Shown piece after piece: positions 1-6,030 of a stretch of 7,352 nucleotides of DNA (position 1 is the stretch's first letter; each line of letters starts with the position of its first letter). A program made the position numbers and the translations under genes. The stretch lies in assembly GCA_934256595.1 (NCBI GenBank), contig CAKQOW010000075.1:1-7352 (forward strand), written 5' to 3'. The notes beneath the pieces are model-generated. The model ran no database searches and was not told the DNA's origin. It was given only the letters and a program-made list of their open reading frames with translations. This DNA comes from an uncultured Clostridia bacterium (GTDB lineage Bacteria; Bacillota; Clostridia; Peptostreptococcales; Anaerovoracaceae).

Positions 1-166
1 TTCTTTTTGTTCTTTGTTTTCCCTCCGGTCCTGTAGCCTTTGATTTCCTTGTTCCGGTGGGCTAACGATTTGATTTGAATAATGAATCTTCCCGTCAAAA
101 GCCGCATATTCCTTGAAAACCTTACTGCTGCGGTACTCCTATGGTACTAAAAGAATAATCAAATCG
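1..166. other. Left-edge region with ambiguous open frames
   Basis: No gene can be called with confidence here. On the minus strand two overlapping frames are open to the left edge. One has an ATG at 107-105 (MRLLTGRFII...) with only a poorly spaced AAGG-type site. The other (SSKVFKEYAAFDGKIHYSNQ...) has plausible codon use but no start codon after its upstream stop near 141. The second could be the 3' remainder of a host gene cut by integration of the adjacent integrase element, but that is inference. The stretch also holds one arm of a 13-bp inverted repeat and a tandem GGTACT motif, listed separately. Confidence 0.25.
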
Positions 167-169
167 TTA
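63..169. repeat. 13-bp perfect inverted repeat flanking 81 bp
   Basis: TAACGATTTGATT (63-75) and AATCAAATCGTTA (157-169) are perfect reverse complements separated by 81 bp. The right arm contains the integrase stop codon, so inverting the segment between the arms would leave the integrase protein unchanged. An 81-nt loop makes a simple terminator unlikely. Recombinase recognition, an att-site remnant or chance are all possible. Confidence 0.5.
132..148 (+). repeat. Tandem GGTACT motif downstream of the integrase gene
   Basis: GGTACT occurs at 132-137 and 143-148, an 11-bp period or about one helical turn. A matching pair lies on the other side of the integrase gene (1267-1283) in the same orientation, with 13 of 17 bases identical. 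This arrangement suits binding sites for the integrase arm-binding domain or an accessory factor. The role is inferred. Confidence 0.45.
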
Positions 170-1210
170 AAAAAGAGCCTGAAGCTTATCCGCAACCTCC
201 TCCTGCTTGTTGGGGTAAAGATGGGAGTAGATATTGAGAGTGGTCTCTATTTTCTCATGCCCCAGCCTGTCCGCTATTATCTTGGGAGACAGCCCCAGCT
301 CTATCAGCAGAGAAGCATGAGAGTGCCTTATATCATGAATCCTTATAACCTTTACACCCGTAACGCTGCATACCTTGCGCAGGAAATTTCTCAAATCATT
401 CTTTATATAAGGGAAAATCCGCTGATCCTGCCGCATATCCTGCACATACTCCTTAAGCTCACTGCACAGAAACTCCGGAATAGAAACAATGCGTTTGCTC
501 TTTGCAGTTTTGGGAGTCGAAACTATATCCCTGCTTTTAAGTCTCTGATACGACTTGGTTACACTGATGCTACGGTTTTCAAAATCAATATCGGCAGGAG
601 TCAGAGCCAGAAACTCCCCCTCACGAAGCCCTGTCCAGTACAATGTCTGAAATATCATATAGTAGGTGGGGTTTGTTCTGGCTCCCTCAATAAACGTCAT
701 AAACTCATCTCTTGTCCAGAACAGCATCTCATCAGCTCTGCTCTTACCCATACTTCCTGCACGTTTGCAGGGATTATCCCTTAATCCGTAATATTTAACA
801 GCAAAGTTAAACAGAGCCGAAAGCTGACTGTTTATAAGCCGCAGATAGGTAGGGGAGAAACCTTTGCCCATCATATTATTCTGCCATTTGCGTATATCGG
901 ATGCAGTAATGTCACAGATGCGCCTCTTGCCGAAATAGGGCAGCAGCTTGGTACGCAGTATATGCTTCTTGGTTTCAAGGGCAGACTCCTTGTACCTTGC
1001 AGCAAAATCAGCCAGATAAACCGCTGCAAAGTCCTTAAAAAACATAGTTGCGCCTTCCTTCTCCTTGGTCAGAAAATTCCTCTCCCATTCCAGAGCCTCC
1101 TTTTTAGTGGCAAACCCGCGTTTCTTCTTTTGCTTCCTTTCTCCTGTATATTCGGTGTAGTAAAACTTGCAGAACCACGTTCCGCGCTCTTTGTCTTTAA
1201 AAGCAGCCAT
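167..1210 (-). CDS. Tyrosine site-specific integrase (Tn916/phage type)
   Basis: This 347-residue protein is a complete tyrosine recombinase that would catalyse integration and excision of a mobile element. Residues about 9-50 resemble the small arm-DNA-binding domain of Tn916-like integrases (GTWFCKFYY...GERKQKKKRGF). Residues about 55-145 form the helical core-binding domain. The catalytic domain shows R196 in TGLREGE, a lysine near 219-237, H292 and R295 in HDIRHSH, H318 in LGH, and the nucleophile Y328 in NIYSHLY. No key residue is missing. The ATG at 1210 is chosen because GGAGGT lies 7 nt upstream; the frame is open back to 1336, but those ATGs lack a site and the ATG at 1225 overlaps this one. 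The gene stands alone, with no excisionase beside it. Its 3' end faces left, where an attachment site would be expected by analogy with Tn916. Confidence 0.93.
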   Translation of the reverse strand: MAAFKDKERGTWFCKFYYTEYTGERKQKKKRGFATKKEALEWERNFLTKEKEGATMFFKDFAAVYLADFAARYKESALETKKHILRTKLLPYFGKRRICDITASDIRKWQNNMMGKGFSPTYLRLINSQLSALFNFAVKYYGLRDNPCKRAGSMGKSRADEMLFWTRDEFMTFIEGARTNPTYYMIFQTLYWTGLREGEFLALTPADIDFENRSISVTKSYQRLKSRDIVSTPKTAKSKRIVSIPEFLCSELKEYVQDMRQDQRIFPYIKNDLRNFLRKVCSVTGVKVIRIHDIRHSHASLLIELGLSPKIIADRLGHEKIETTLNIYSHLYPNKQEEVADKLQALF

Positions 1211-1235
1211 ATAAATTACCTCCATGTTTAAAAAA

Positions 1236-1263
1236 TTAATATGGGCTATTCTACCACAGGCAA
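1236..1263 (-). promoter_or_regulatory. Candidate integrase promoter
   Basis: On the minus strand TTGCCT (1263-1258) and TATTAA (1241-1236) are separated by 16 bp, each matching 4 of 6 sigma-A consensus bases. A better -10 hexamer alone, TAGAAT (1253-1248), lacks a good -35. Either lies just downstream of the 1264-1286 palindrome, which could then act as an operator. The call is weak. Confidence 0.3.
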
Positions 1264-1286
1264 TATGGTACTGATTTGGTACCATA
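1264..1286. promoter_or_regulatory. 8-7-8 palindrome TATGGTAC/GTACCATA, candidate operator or Int site
   Basis: TATGGTAC (1264-1271) and GTACCATA (1279-1286) are perfect reverse complements around a 7-bp spacer, 54 bp upstream of the integrase start. The same bases hold two direct GGTAC cores (1267 and 1278) spaced 11 bp apart, matching the pair at 132-148. The position suits autoregulation of the integrase or an arm-type binding site. The remaining intergenic DNA to 1469 holds only a short G+C hairpin (1348-1362) with no T-run and no gene. Confidence 0.45.
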
Positions 1287-1469
1287 AGTCGAAAATTGTG
1301 ACAGAAAGGCGACCGAAATGAGCGAAATTGAGGCAAAATGTTCTGATTGTGCCGCAGGCACAGGCAGGGGATAAAAAATGCGGGAAAAATGAAAACAGGG
1401 GGAATTTGTGGTTTGGAGAGGATAAATAGGGCATAATTACAGGAATAGTGTAAATATTTATAGAAATGA

Positions 1470-1498
1470 TTGAAATAGTCTGAACAAGGTAGTAAAAT
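1470..1498 (+). promoter_or_regulatory. Sigma-A-type promoter of the surface-protein gene
   Basis: TTGAAA (1470-1475) and TAAAAT (1493-1498) are separated by exactly 17 bp, with 4/6 and 5/6 consensus matches. Transcription would start near 1505, leaving a leader of about 60 nt before the ATG at 1568. A purine-rich ribosome binding site (GGAAAGGA) lies about 9 nt upstream of the start. Confidence 0.6.
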
Positions 1499-1567
1499 AT
1501 CAATAAATATATCTCAATAGGGGGATATAGAGTAAGTACATATATTCAAGGAAAGGACGATTAAGAC

Positions 1568-4045
1568 ATGAAAAAGATTTTAGCCATACTGCTTACAGTA
1601 TGCATGGTAGTATGTATGATACCGGGGGCAGCGTTTGCTGGGGAAAAGCAAGAACTTACAAGTTCTAACTGTACAATAAGTGTGCAGGATGATTATTTTT
1701 TAGAAAGTGAATTGACTAACATCAGTGTAGGGGGGGACTTTACTACATCAAGAACTATAACGGTAAAATATAAAGCAGCTGGTGAACAAAGTGAAACCAC
1801 ATTAAAGGCACCAGCAGAAGGAAATCCTGGCGACTATACCGTAAAAGCTACTAGATTAAGCGAGAGCAGGGCACGTGTAGAAATAATACCTACAGAAACA
1901 AGTGATTATAAGAATTCTGTATTTAGGGATTTTGATATTGTAAAACAGTTTGATGATACATATTTTATATCACCGAAAAAAATTAATGAAACTCCTAATG
2001 AAAACGATCTAATTCCGGATCAGCCATATGCAGGTAAAAAAATAACACCAACACCTTTATATTTATATAAAAAAGCAGATGGTACAGACGGTGACGTAAC
2101 TAAGATTGCTGAAACAAATTATGACGTTTCAGTAGGAGAACAAATAGATCAGGGAAGTGTTGTAACGGTAACTTTTACAGGCAAGGGTGCATATAGAGGT
2201 ACAGTTACAAAAACTTTCTGCATAGTAAGCAAGGCATTAGATGCTTCAATGGTTACAATACCAGAAGTTAAGCTTGATTCAAATGTTAACGCTTTTACCC
2301 CCATTGTTAAATGTGGAGATGTTACTTTCACTAAAGATACTGATTACTCTGTAACTATTAAAAAAGGCAATGCTACTTATATAGAAAAAACATTTGCAGC
2401 AGGACAGTACACTGCAGTTATTACATTTAACGAAAACAAGAATTTGACTGGGACTGTTGAAAAACAATTTACTGTAGATAAAGCATTTAGCTATAGAAGT
2501 GTAAATATAACGAAGAAAGAATTAATATACGATGGAACTGTTCAGAGTATTCCGGTGGGTAATGTTGTAGTGAAGAATAGTGATAGTGATACATCTTCTG
2601 TCGGAGCCTCAAGTACTACATACACAATTACATATCAGAAAAATGGAGTAACGGCTTCTCCTAAAGATGTAGGAACATATGATGTTGTTTTAACTGATGC
2701 TAATGGCGGCAAATATGTTAAAGCAGGCGCTTTTGTTATAACAAAGAGAAATCTGACAAAGACAGCAGTTGGCGGACATTATGCGTATACTTCCGGACTT
2801 AATCCAAGCTATTCATATTCCGGCACAATGACTGACCCTACATTCAATGTATATTGGTATCACAACGGAACTTCTACATTGTTGAGAAAGGGTACAGGAT
2901 ACGATTATACTACAACATATTCATATGACTACATTAGAGGAAAGGGTTCTGTTACAATTAATTTTACAGGAAACTTCAGTGGAAGTATAACTGAAACCTT
3001 TACAATTCAGAGAGGAAATGAACTTTCAAATTATACAGTATATATCCCTAACATAGCAGACCAGACATACACTGGCACATATGTTAAGCCGTATATATCT
3101 GTATATTATGGCGGTGCTACAGCAGTAACAGCAAGAACACTGCTTACTGAGGGCGTGCATTATACGTTATCATACACATCAAACATCAATGCGGGTACAG
3201 CGACAGTAACCGTAACAGGTAGGGGCATATACAGCGGTACTGTTACTAAGAACTTCAACATCAAGTACAACCTGTCAAATGCTACAGTAACAACAACACC
3301 TGCTACATATGCATATGACGGCAGAATCAAACAGCCGGCAGTTACAGTTAAGATCGGATATGTTACAGTGCCGTCATCAGACTATATTGTTACATATAGC
3401 AACAACCTTAAAGTAGGAACAGCTACAGCAACAGTTACTGCAAAAACATACGGAAAAAGTATGGGCAGCAATAGTGCATACTTTACTATCACAGGTAAAG
3501 ACGGCGTTATAACTCCGGAATATGCTGAATACAGCAAAAAGACTACAAAGTCAAGTCCTTTCGCTATAAAGATAGTAAGCAATACTACAGACGGTACAGG
3601 CTACAGCTATACTTCAAGTGATACAAGTGTTGCAACAGTATCGGCAAACGGTACGGTTACACCTGTAGGATGCGGCAGAACAGTTATAACTATTACAACA
3701 ACAGGAAACAGGGCATACAATCCTGCAACAGCCACTGTAACAGTTACTGTTAAACCTGCAAAAGGTGTGATTTCAAGCGTTACCTCAAGTTCAAAGGGCA
3801 AGCTGATTGTAAGATACAAGAGAGAATCTGCGAATGCCACAGCATATCAGATTAGATATGGCAGAGCAGGTGACTATACTATCAAGACTGTAAAGGCTCT
3901 GCCGTCAAAATCAGGCAAGAGCACTATAAAGGGACTGCAGTCAGGCAAGAAATACTTTGTTAAGGTAAGAGGTATTAAAGAACTTGATGACGGTACTAAG
4001 ATATATGGTAACTGGTCAAAGACAGCCAGCGCTGTGGTTAAATAA
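1568..4045 (+). CDS. Secreted repeat-rich surface protein with Ig-like and Fn3-like domains
   Basis: This 825-residue protein is probably exported by the Sec system and may act in surface structure or adhesion; no enzyme domain is visible. Residues 1-25 form a signal peptide (MKKILAILL..., hydrophobic core, AFA cleavage motif). About six beta-rich modules of 80-95 residues follow, with cores near Y154, 235, Y321, 415, Y501 and Y583. Each has the pattern Y-(T/D/A)-G...KP...V, then DY.V.Y..N...GTA.VT..G.G.Y.GT...F.I. Residues about 646-735 resemble a Big_2 domain (SDTSVATVSANGTVTPVGCG). Residues about 742-825 resemble a fibronectin-III domain (AYQIRYG...GLQSGKKYFVKVRG). There is no LPXTG motif, SLH domain or C-terminal membrane segment, so it may be released or held non-covalently. 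The 5' third looks more A+T-rich and less repeat-like than the rest. Ligand and partners are unknown. Confidence 0.85.
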   Translation: MKKILAILLTVCMVVCMIPGAAFAGEKQELTSSNCTISVQDDYFLESELTNISVGGDFTTSRTITVKYKAAGEQSETTLKAPAEGNPGDYTVKATRLSESRARVEIIPTETSDYKNSVFRDFDIVKQFDDTYFISPKKINETPNENDLIPDQPYAGKKITPTPLYLYKKADGTDGDVTKIAETNYDVSVGEQIDQGSVVTVTFTGKGAYRGTVTKTFCIVSKALDASMVTIPEVKLDSNVNAFTPIVKCGDVTFTKDTDYSVTIKKGNATYIEKTFAAGQYTAVITFNENKNLTGTVEKQFTVDKAFSYRSVNITKKELIYDGTVQSIPVGNVVVKNSDSDTSSVGASSTTYTITYQKNGVTASPKDVGTYDVVLTDANGGKYVKAGAFVITKRNLTKTAVGGHYAYTSGLNPSYSYSGTMTDPTFNVYWYHNGTSTLLRKGTGYDYTTTYSYDYIRGKGSVTINFTGNFSGSITETFTIQRGNELSNYTVYIPNIADQTYTGTYVKPYISVYYGGATAVTARTLLTEGVHYTLSYTSNINAGTATVTVTGRGIYSGTVTKNFNIKYNLSNATVTTTPATYAYDGRIKQPAVTVKIGYVTVPSSDYIVTYSNNLKVGTATATVTAKTYGKSMGSNSAYFTITGKDGVITPEYAEYSKKTTKSSPFAIKIVSNTTDGTGYSYTSSDTSVATVSANGTVTPVGCGRTVITITTTGNRAYNPATATVTVTVKPAKGVISSVTSSSKGKLIVRYKRESANATAYQIRYGRAGDYTIKTVKALPSKSGKSTIKGLQSGKKYFVKVRGIKELDDGTKIYGNWSKTASAVVK

Positions 4046-4062
4046 CTTTAATAAGGTGAATT

Positions 4063-4096
4063 TGATAAGGGGTATCCATATGGATACCCCTTATTA
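4063..4096. terminator. Shared convergent hairpin terminator
   Basis: A perfect 30-bp palindrome (4065-4094, AAGGGGTATCC arm centred at CCATATGG) lies 18 bp after the surface-protein stop. On the other strand it begins within a few bases of the stop of the 38-codon minus-strand gene. It could end transcription in both directions. Neither side has a long T-run (TTATTATC on the plus strand), so efficiency may be modest. Confidence 0.65.
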
Positions 4097-4213
4097 TCAG
4101 TCTCTGTTTCTGTAAGTGCGGTGCTGATCTGCACTGCTGAAAAGCACGACAAGCGATATTACCGAAAAAATCAGCGCTGATAATTTCAGATTGCGTTTTA
4201 TCTTCTGTTTCAT
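4097..4213 (-). CDS. 38-residue single-membrane-segment peptide
   Basis: This small gene is not recognised. It encodes a basic N-terminus (MKQKIKRNLK), one hydrophobic segment at residues about 11-28 (LSALIFSVISLVVLFSSA), and a short polar tail (DQHRTYRNRD). It would probably sit in the cytoplasmic membrane; the SSA end could alternatively be a signal-peptidase site. The case that it is real rests on three points. It starts 2 nt after the stop of the upstream exonuclease gene. It has an AGGGGG site exactly 7 nt before its ATG, embedded in the last exonuclease codons. And it ends directly at the hairpin terminator. It is probably cotranscribed and translationally coupled with the exonuclease. 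Function is unknown; a small membrane regulator or toxin-like peptide is speculation. Confidence 0.6.
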   Translation of the reverse strand: MKQKIKRNLKLSALIFSVISLVVLFSSADQHRTYRNRD

Positions 4214-4215
4214 TG

Positions 4216-5220
4216 CTAAACCCCCTGCAATAATAATCTCTCTGTTTCCTTTGCGACCATCTGACTGAACAGATTGACCTCTCTGTGATTAAAGTTTCCG
4301 TTTATTGAAACAATGAGGTAATCTTCTTCAACATTAGGATACCTCAGCAGACTGCTGTAGTCAATATTCATCTTCTTTAAATCAATCAACTTTAATCCGG
4401 AATTTTCTATAACCGGGATCCGTATAACAAAAGACGAATCCTTTGCCTTAAACCATACTTTGTAGCCGGAGCAGAAATCATCATAACTCAGAAAATCCAC
4501 AGAATTATGCCTTTGAATTCCTGCTATCTCAAGTATCTGTCTGCCTGTTGTAATCTTATCTATAATCAGCCTGCCTGCGGGCAGACCGTTTGCAAATATA
4601 TAGCTGTTCAAATCACACTTATCAAGGACCTTGAGCAGCTTTGAAAGCTGAGTTATGTCATCTCTGTTGTGCAGCAATATCACGTCCCTTATTTTTTCGT
4701 CTTTAGTGCCTGCATAGTAATAATAAAGTTCAACGCTTTCAGCTCCGGATATCTCATCTGTTCTGGTTTCCCAGAGACCTATGAAGCTCTCGACGGTTTT
4801 TTGCTTCAGGTCGGGAAGCATAGCCCTGAGGGGCGAGAAGCTTCTGACTGCAGGATAAAGGTCAAGATTATACGGCAGCGCTTCATTCATATGTATTTTG
4901 TTCCTGTGTGCCCGTTTTAAAAGAAACGGCATGTCAAATCTTTTGCCGTTGTAGGTGACCACCATATCAAAATTTTTCAGCTCGTTTAAAACGGCTGTGA
5001 TTACCTCAGGCTCTTCTGAGGGGTCGTCGGCAAATATCTGCTTTGCGACAAGTGTATCTCCCTCATAGTATGCAAGTCCCGCAAGTATCAGCTTGCTTCT
5101 GTCAGGTGACAGGCCTGTTGTTTCTATATCAAAGAAACCTATCCGCATATTGTCGAAATAGGTGTCGAATATTTCCGAACTGTATTTATATCCATTCTCT
5201 GATGTGCAGAATATTTTCAT
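4216..5220 (-). CDS. YprB-like RNase H-fold 3'-5' exonuclease
   Basis: This 334-residue protein carries an N-terminal RNase H-like exonuclease domain of the DnaQ/YprB (RNase_H_2) type, expected to act on DNA or RNA in the cytoplasm with two metal ions. Visible motifs are FDIETTGL with D31 and E33 (ExoI), TYNGKRFDMPFL with D96 (ExoII), and HNRDD with H184 and D188 (ExoIII). The usual tyrosine of DEDDy enzymes is replaced by histidine, at the 4-residue spacing of YxxxD. Residues 200-334 form a C-terminal region I do not recognise. The ATG at 5220 has GGAG 7 nt upstream. The gene is divergent from spoVS, has a structured leader of about 105 nt, and is followed 2 nt later by the 38-codon peptide gene. 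The substrate cannot be inferred from context. Confidence 0.8.
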   Translation of the reverse strand: MKIFCTSENGYKYSSEIFDTYFDNMRIGFFDIETTGLSPDRSKLILAGLAYYEGDTLVAKQIFADDPSEEPEVITAVLNELKNFDMVVTYNGKRFDMPFLLKRAHRNKIHMNEALPYNLDLYPAVRSFSPLRAMLPDLKQKTVESFIGLWETRTDEISGAESVELYYYYAGTKDEKIRDVILLHNRDDITQLSKLLKVLDKCDLNSYIFANGLPAGRLIIDKITTGRQILEIAGIQRHNSVDFLSYDDFCSGYKVWFKAKDSSFVIRIPVIENSGLKLIDLKKMNIDYSSLLRYPNVEEDYLIVSINGNFNHREVNLFSQMVAKETERLLLQGV

Positions 5221-5237
5221 AGATTTCTCCGTAAAAT

Positions 5238-5270
5238 CAAAGTAGATTGCAAGGGGTGCAATCTACTTTG
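5238..5270 (-). promoter_or_regulatory. 14-bp stem-loop next to the exonuclease ribosome binding site
   Basis: CAAAGTAGATTGCA and its exact complement form a 14-bp perfect stem with a 5-nt loop (CCCCU in the minus-strand transcript). In that transcript the stem is followed by ATTTTACGGAG, so it ends a few bases before the GGAG site. It could attenuate transcription, limit ribosome access or bind a protein. No known riboswitch class is recognised. Confidence 0.55.
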
Positions 5271-5304
5271 GCTCAAAAGGGGTATTGGGATTAGAGATTA
5301 ATGA

Positions 5305-5323
5305 GGTTATCAGGGGGATAACC
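5305..5323 (-). promoter_or_regulatory. 7-bp stem-loop at the predicted mRNA 5' end
   Basis: GGTTATC and GATAACC form a perfect 7-bp stem around a CCCCT loop on the minus strand, the same loop as the larger hairpin at 5238-5270. It falls at about the second transcribed base predicted from the promoter at 5332-5360. A 5'-terminal stem-loop could protect the mRNA from decay. Confidence 0.5.
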
Positions 5324-5331
5324 ACACGTTG

Positions 5332-5360
5332 ATTATACATAAAAATGTAGAAAACTGCAA
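5332..5360 (-). promoter_or_regulatory. Promoter of the exonuclease unit
   Basis: On the minus strand a perfect TATAAT (5337-5332) lies 17 bp downstream of TTGCAG (5360-5355). Transcription would start near 5325. The -35 is imperfect (TTG conserved), while the -10 and the spacing are ideal. Confidence 0.5.
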
Positions 5361-5431
5361 GCAAAAGTCAAAAAAAGTCTTAAAAAAAATTAATTTGTAT
5401 GAAAAAGTAAGAAAAAATCCGCCCAGAGTAC

Positions 5432-5483
5432 TATATTTTATCAATATAATGTAAATAAAGAAAGAATTCTAATAACAGAATAT
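5432..5483 (+). promoter_or_regulatory. Candidate spoVS promoter elements
   Basis: Two elements are visible. A perfect TATAAT (5445-5450) lacks a recognisable -35 and overlaps a 6-5-6 inverted repeat, TATATT/AATATA (5432-5448). Further down, ACAGAATAT (5475-5483) fits the sigma-H -10 pattern RNNGAATWW, but the matching -35 is poor (AAAGAAAGA at 5457-5465, spacer too short). In Bacillus subtilis spoVS is sigma-H dependent, which makes the second attractive, but this sequence does not settle it. Confidence 0.3.
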
Positions 5484-5510
5484 CGAAAGATATAGAAAAG
5501 GAGATTGACA

Positions 5511-5771
5511 ATGGAAGTTTTAAAAGTATCAGCAAAATCAAACCCTAATTCAGTTGCAGGCGCGCTTGCAGGAGTATTGAGAGAAAAGGGCGGAGCAGAA
5601 ATTCAGGCAATAGGTGCAGGGGCACTTAACCAGGCTATAAAAGCAATCGCCATAGCCAGAGGCTTTGTGGCTCCGGGCGGAATTGACCTGGTCTGTGTTC
5701 CTGCATTTACGGATATACAGATAGAAGGTGAAGAACGAACGGCAATTAAACTTATTGTGGAACCGAGATGA
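5511..5771 (+). CDS. spoVS: Stage V sporulation protein S
   Basis: This 86-residue protein has the exact length of Bacillus subtilis SpoVS and, from memory, nearly the same sequence. Conserved stretches include VSAKSNPNSVAGALAGVLRE, AEIQAIGAGALNQAIKA, IARGFVAPGGIDL and PAFTDIQIEGEERTAIKLIV. The family has an Alba-like nucleic-acid-binding fold, and in B. subtilis it affects sporulation and septation in the cytoplasm. The ATG at 5511 is preceded by AGGAG 8 nt upstream; a TTG two codons earlier (5505) is in frame but lies in the spacer of that site. The gene is monocistronic, divergent from the exonuclease, and closed by a strong terminator at 5818. It is strong evidence for a spore-forming or spore-derived lineage. 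Confidence 0.97.
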   Translation: MEVLKVSAKSNPNSVAGALAGVLREKGGAEIQAIGAGALNQAIKAIAIARGFVAPGGIDLVCVPAFTDIQIEGEERTAIKLIVEPR

Positions 5772-5817
5772 ACATAGCGATATTCAGGTAGAATCAATTC
5801 CTGTTTATAGCATAATG

Positions 5818-5851
5818 AAAATCCTGTCTTAGAGAATAAGGCGGGATTTTT
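5818..5851 (+). terminator. Intrinsic terminator after spoVS
   Basis: AAAATCCTGTCTTA (5818-5831) pairs along all 14 positions, including two G-U pairs, with TAAGGCGGGATTTT (5837-5850) around a GAGAA loop. The stem runs into a T-run ending at 5851. It lies about 46 bp after the spoVS stop. Confidence 0.85.
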
Positions 5852-5910
5852 GCTTGGAGCCAGGTCATTGCGACCGGGGAGCGGAGCGTATTAAAAATAT
5901 TGTAAAGCCA

Positions 5911-5939
5911 TTGATTTTTTTAGAAAAACAAATTACAAT
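5911..5939 (+). promoter_or_regulatory. Promoter of the interrupted ATP-grasp gene
   Basis: TTGATT (5911-5916) and TACAAT (5934-5939) are separated by 17 bp, matching 4/6 and 5/6 sigma-A consensus positions. Transcription would start near 5946, giving a leader of about 85 nt. The G+C-richer stretch at 5852-5890, between the spoVS terminator and this promoter, holds no gene I can recognise. Confidence 0.45.
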
Positions 5940-6030
5940 TAATTAGTTATACATCATAATTGGAATTAAGCAAACAGGATACATAAGGCATAGTACAGCT
6001 TTAAAAATTGCCTTGTATTAGGAGATTATT

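Noticed and set aside
113..784. A 223-codon plus-strand open frame
   Set aside because: It lies antisense to the integrase, whose catalytic motifs are unmistakable, has no ribosome binding site, and its translation resembles no protein family.
1211..1336. A longer integrase start at 1336
   Set aside because: The extra 42 residues lack family resemblance, the upstream ATGs have no ribosome binding site, and GGAGGT is placed for the ATG at 1210.
1348..1362. Hairpin TGTGCC-GCA-GGCACA as a terminator
   Set aside because: No T-run on either side and no gene ending next to it.
1246..1503. An 85-codon minus-strand frame upstream of the integrase
   Set aside because: No ribosome binding site, low-complexity composition, and it overlaps the promoters and palindrome of the intergenic region.
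3382..3840. Minus-strand frames inside the surface-protein gene
   Set aside because: Shadows of the repeated Thr/Val-rich codons; the plus-strand frame carries the signal peptide and domain patterns.
5505..5510. TTG start for spoVS giving 88 residues
   Set aside because: The TTG lies in the spacer of the AGGAG site, while the ATG at 5511 gives the exact 86-residue family length.
5769..5792. A 7-codon frame overlapping the spoVS stop (ATGA)
   Set aside because: Too short to support, with no dedicated ribosome binding site or conservation evidence.
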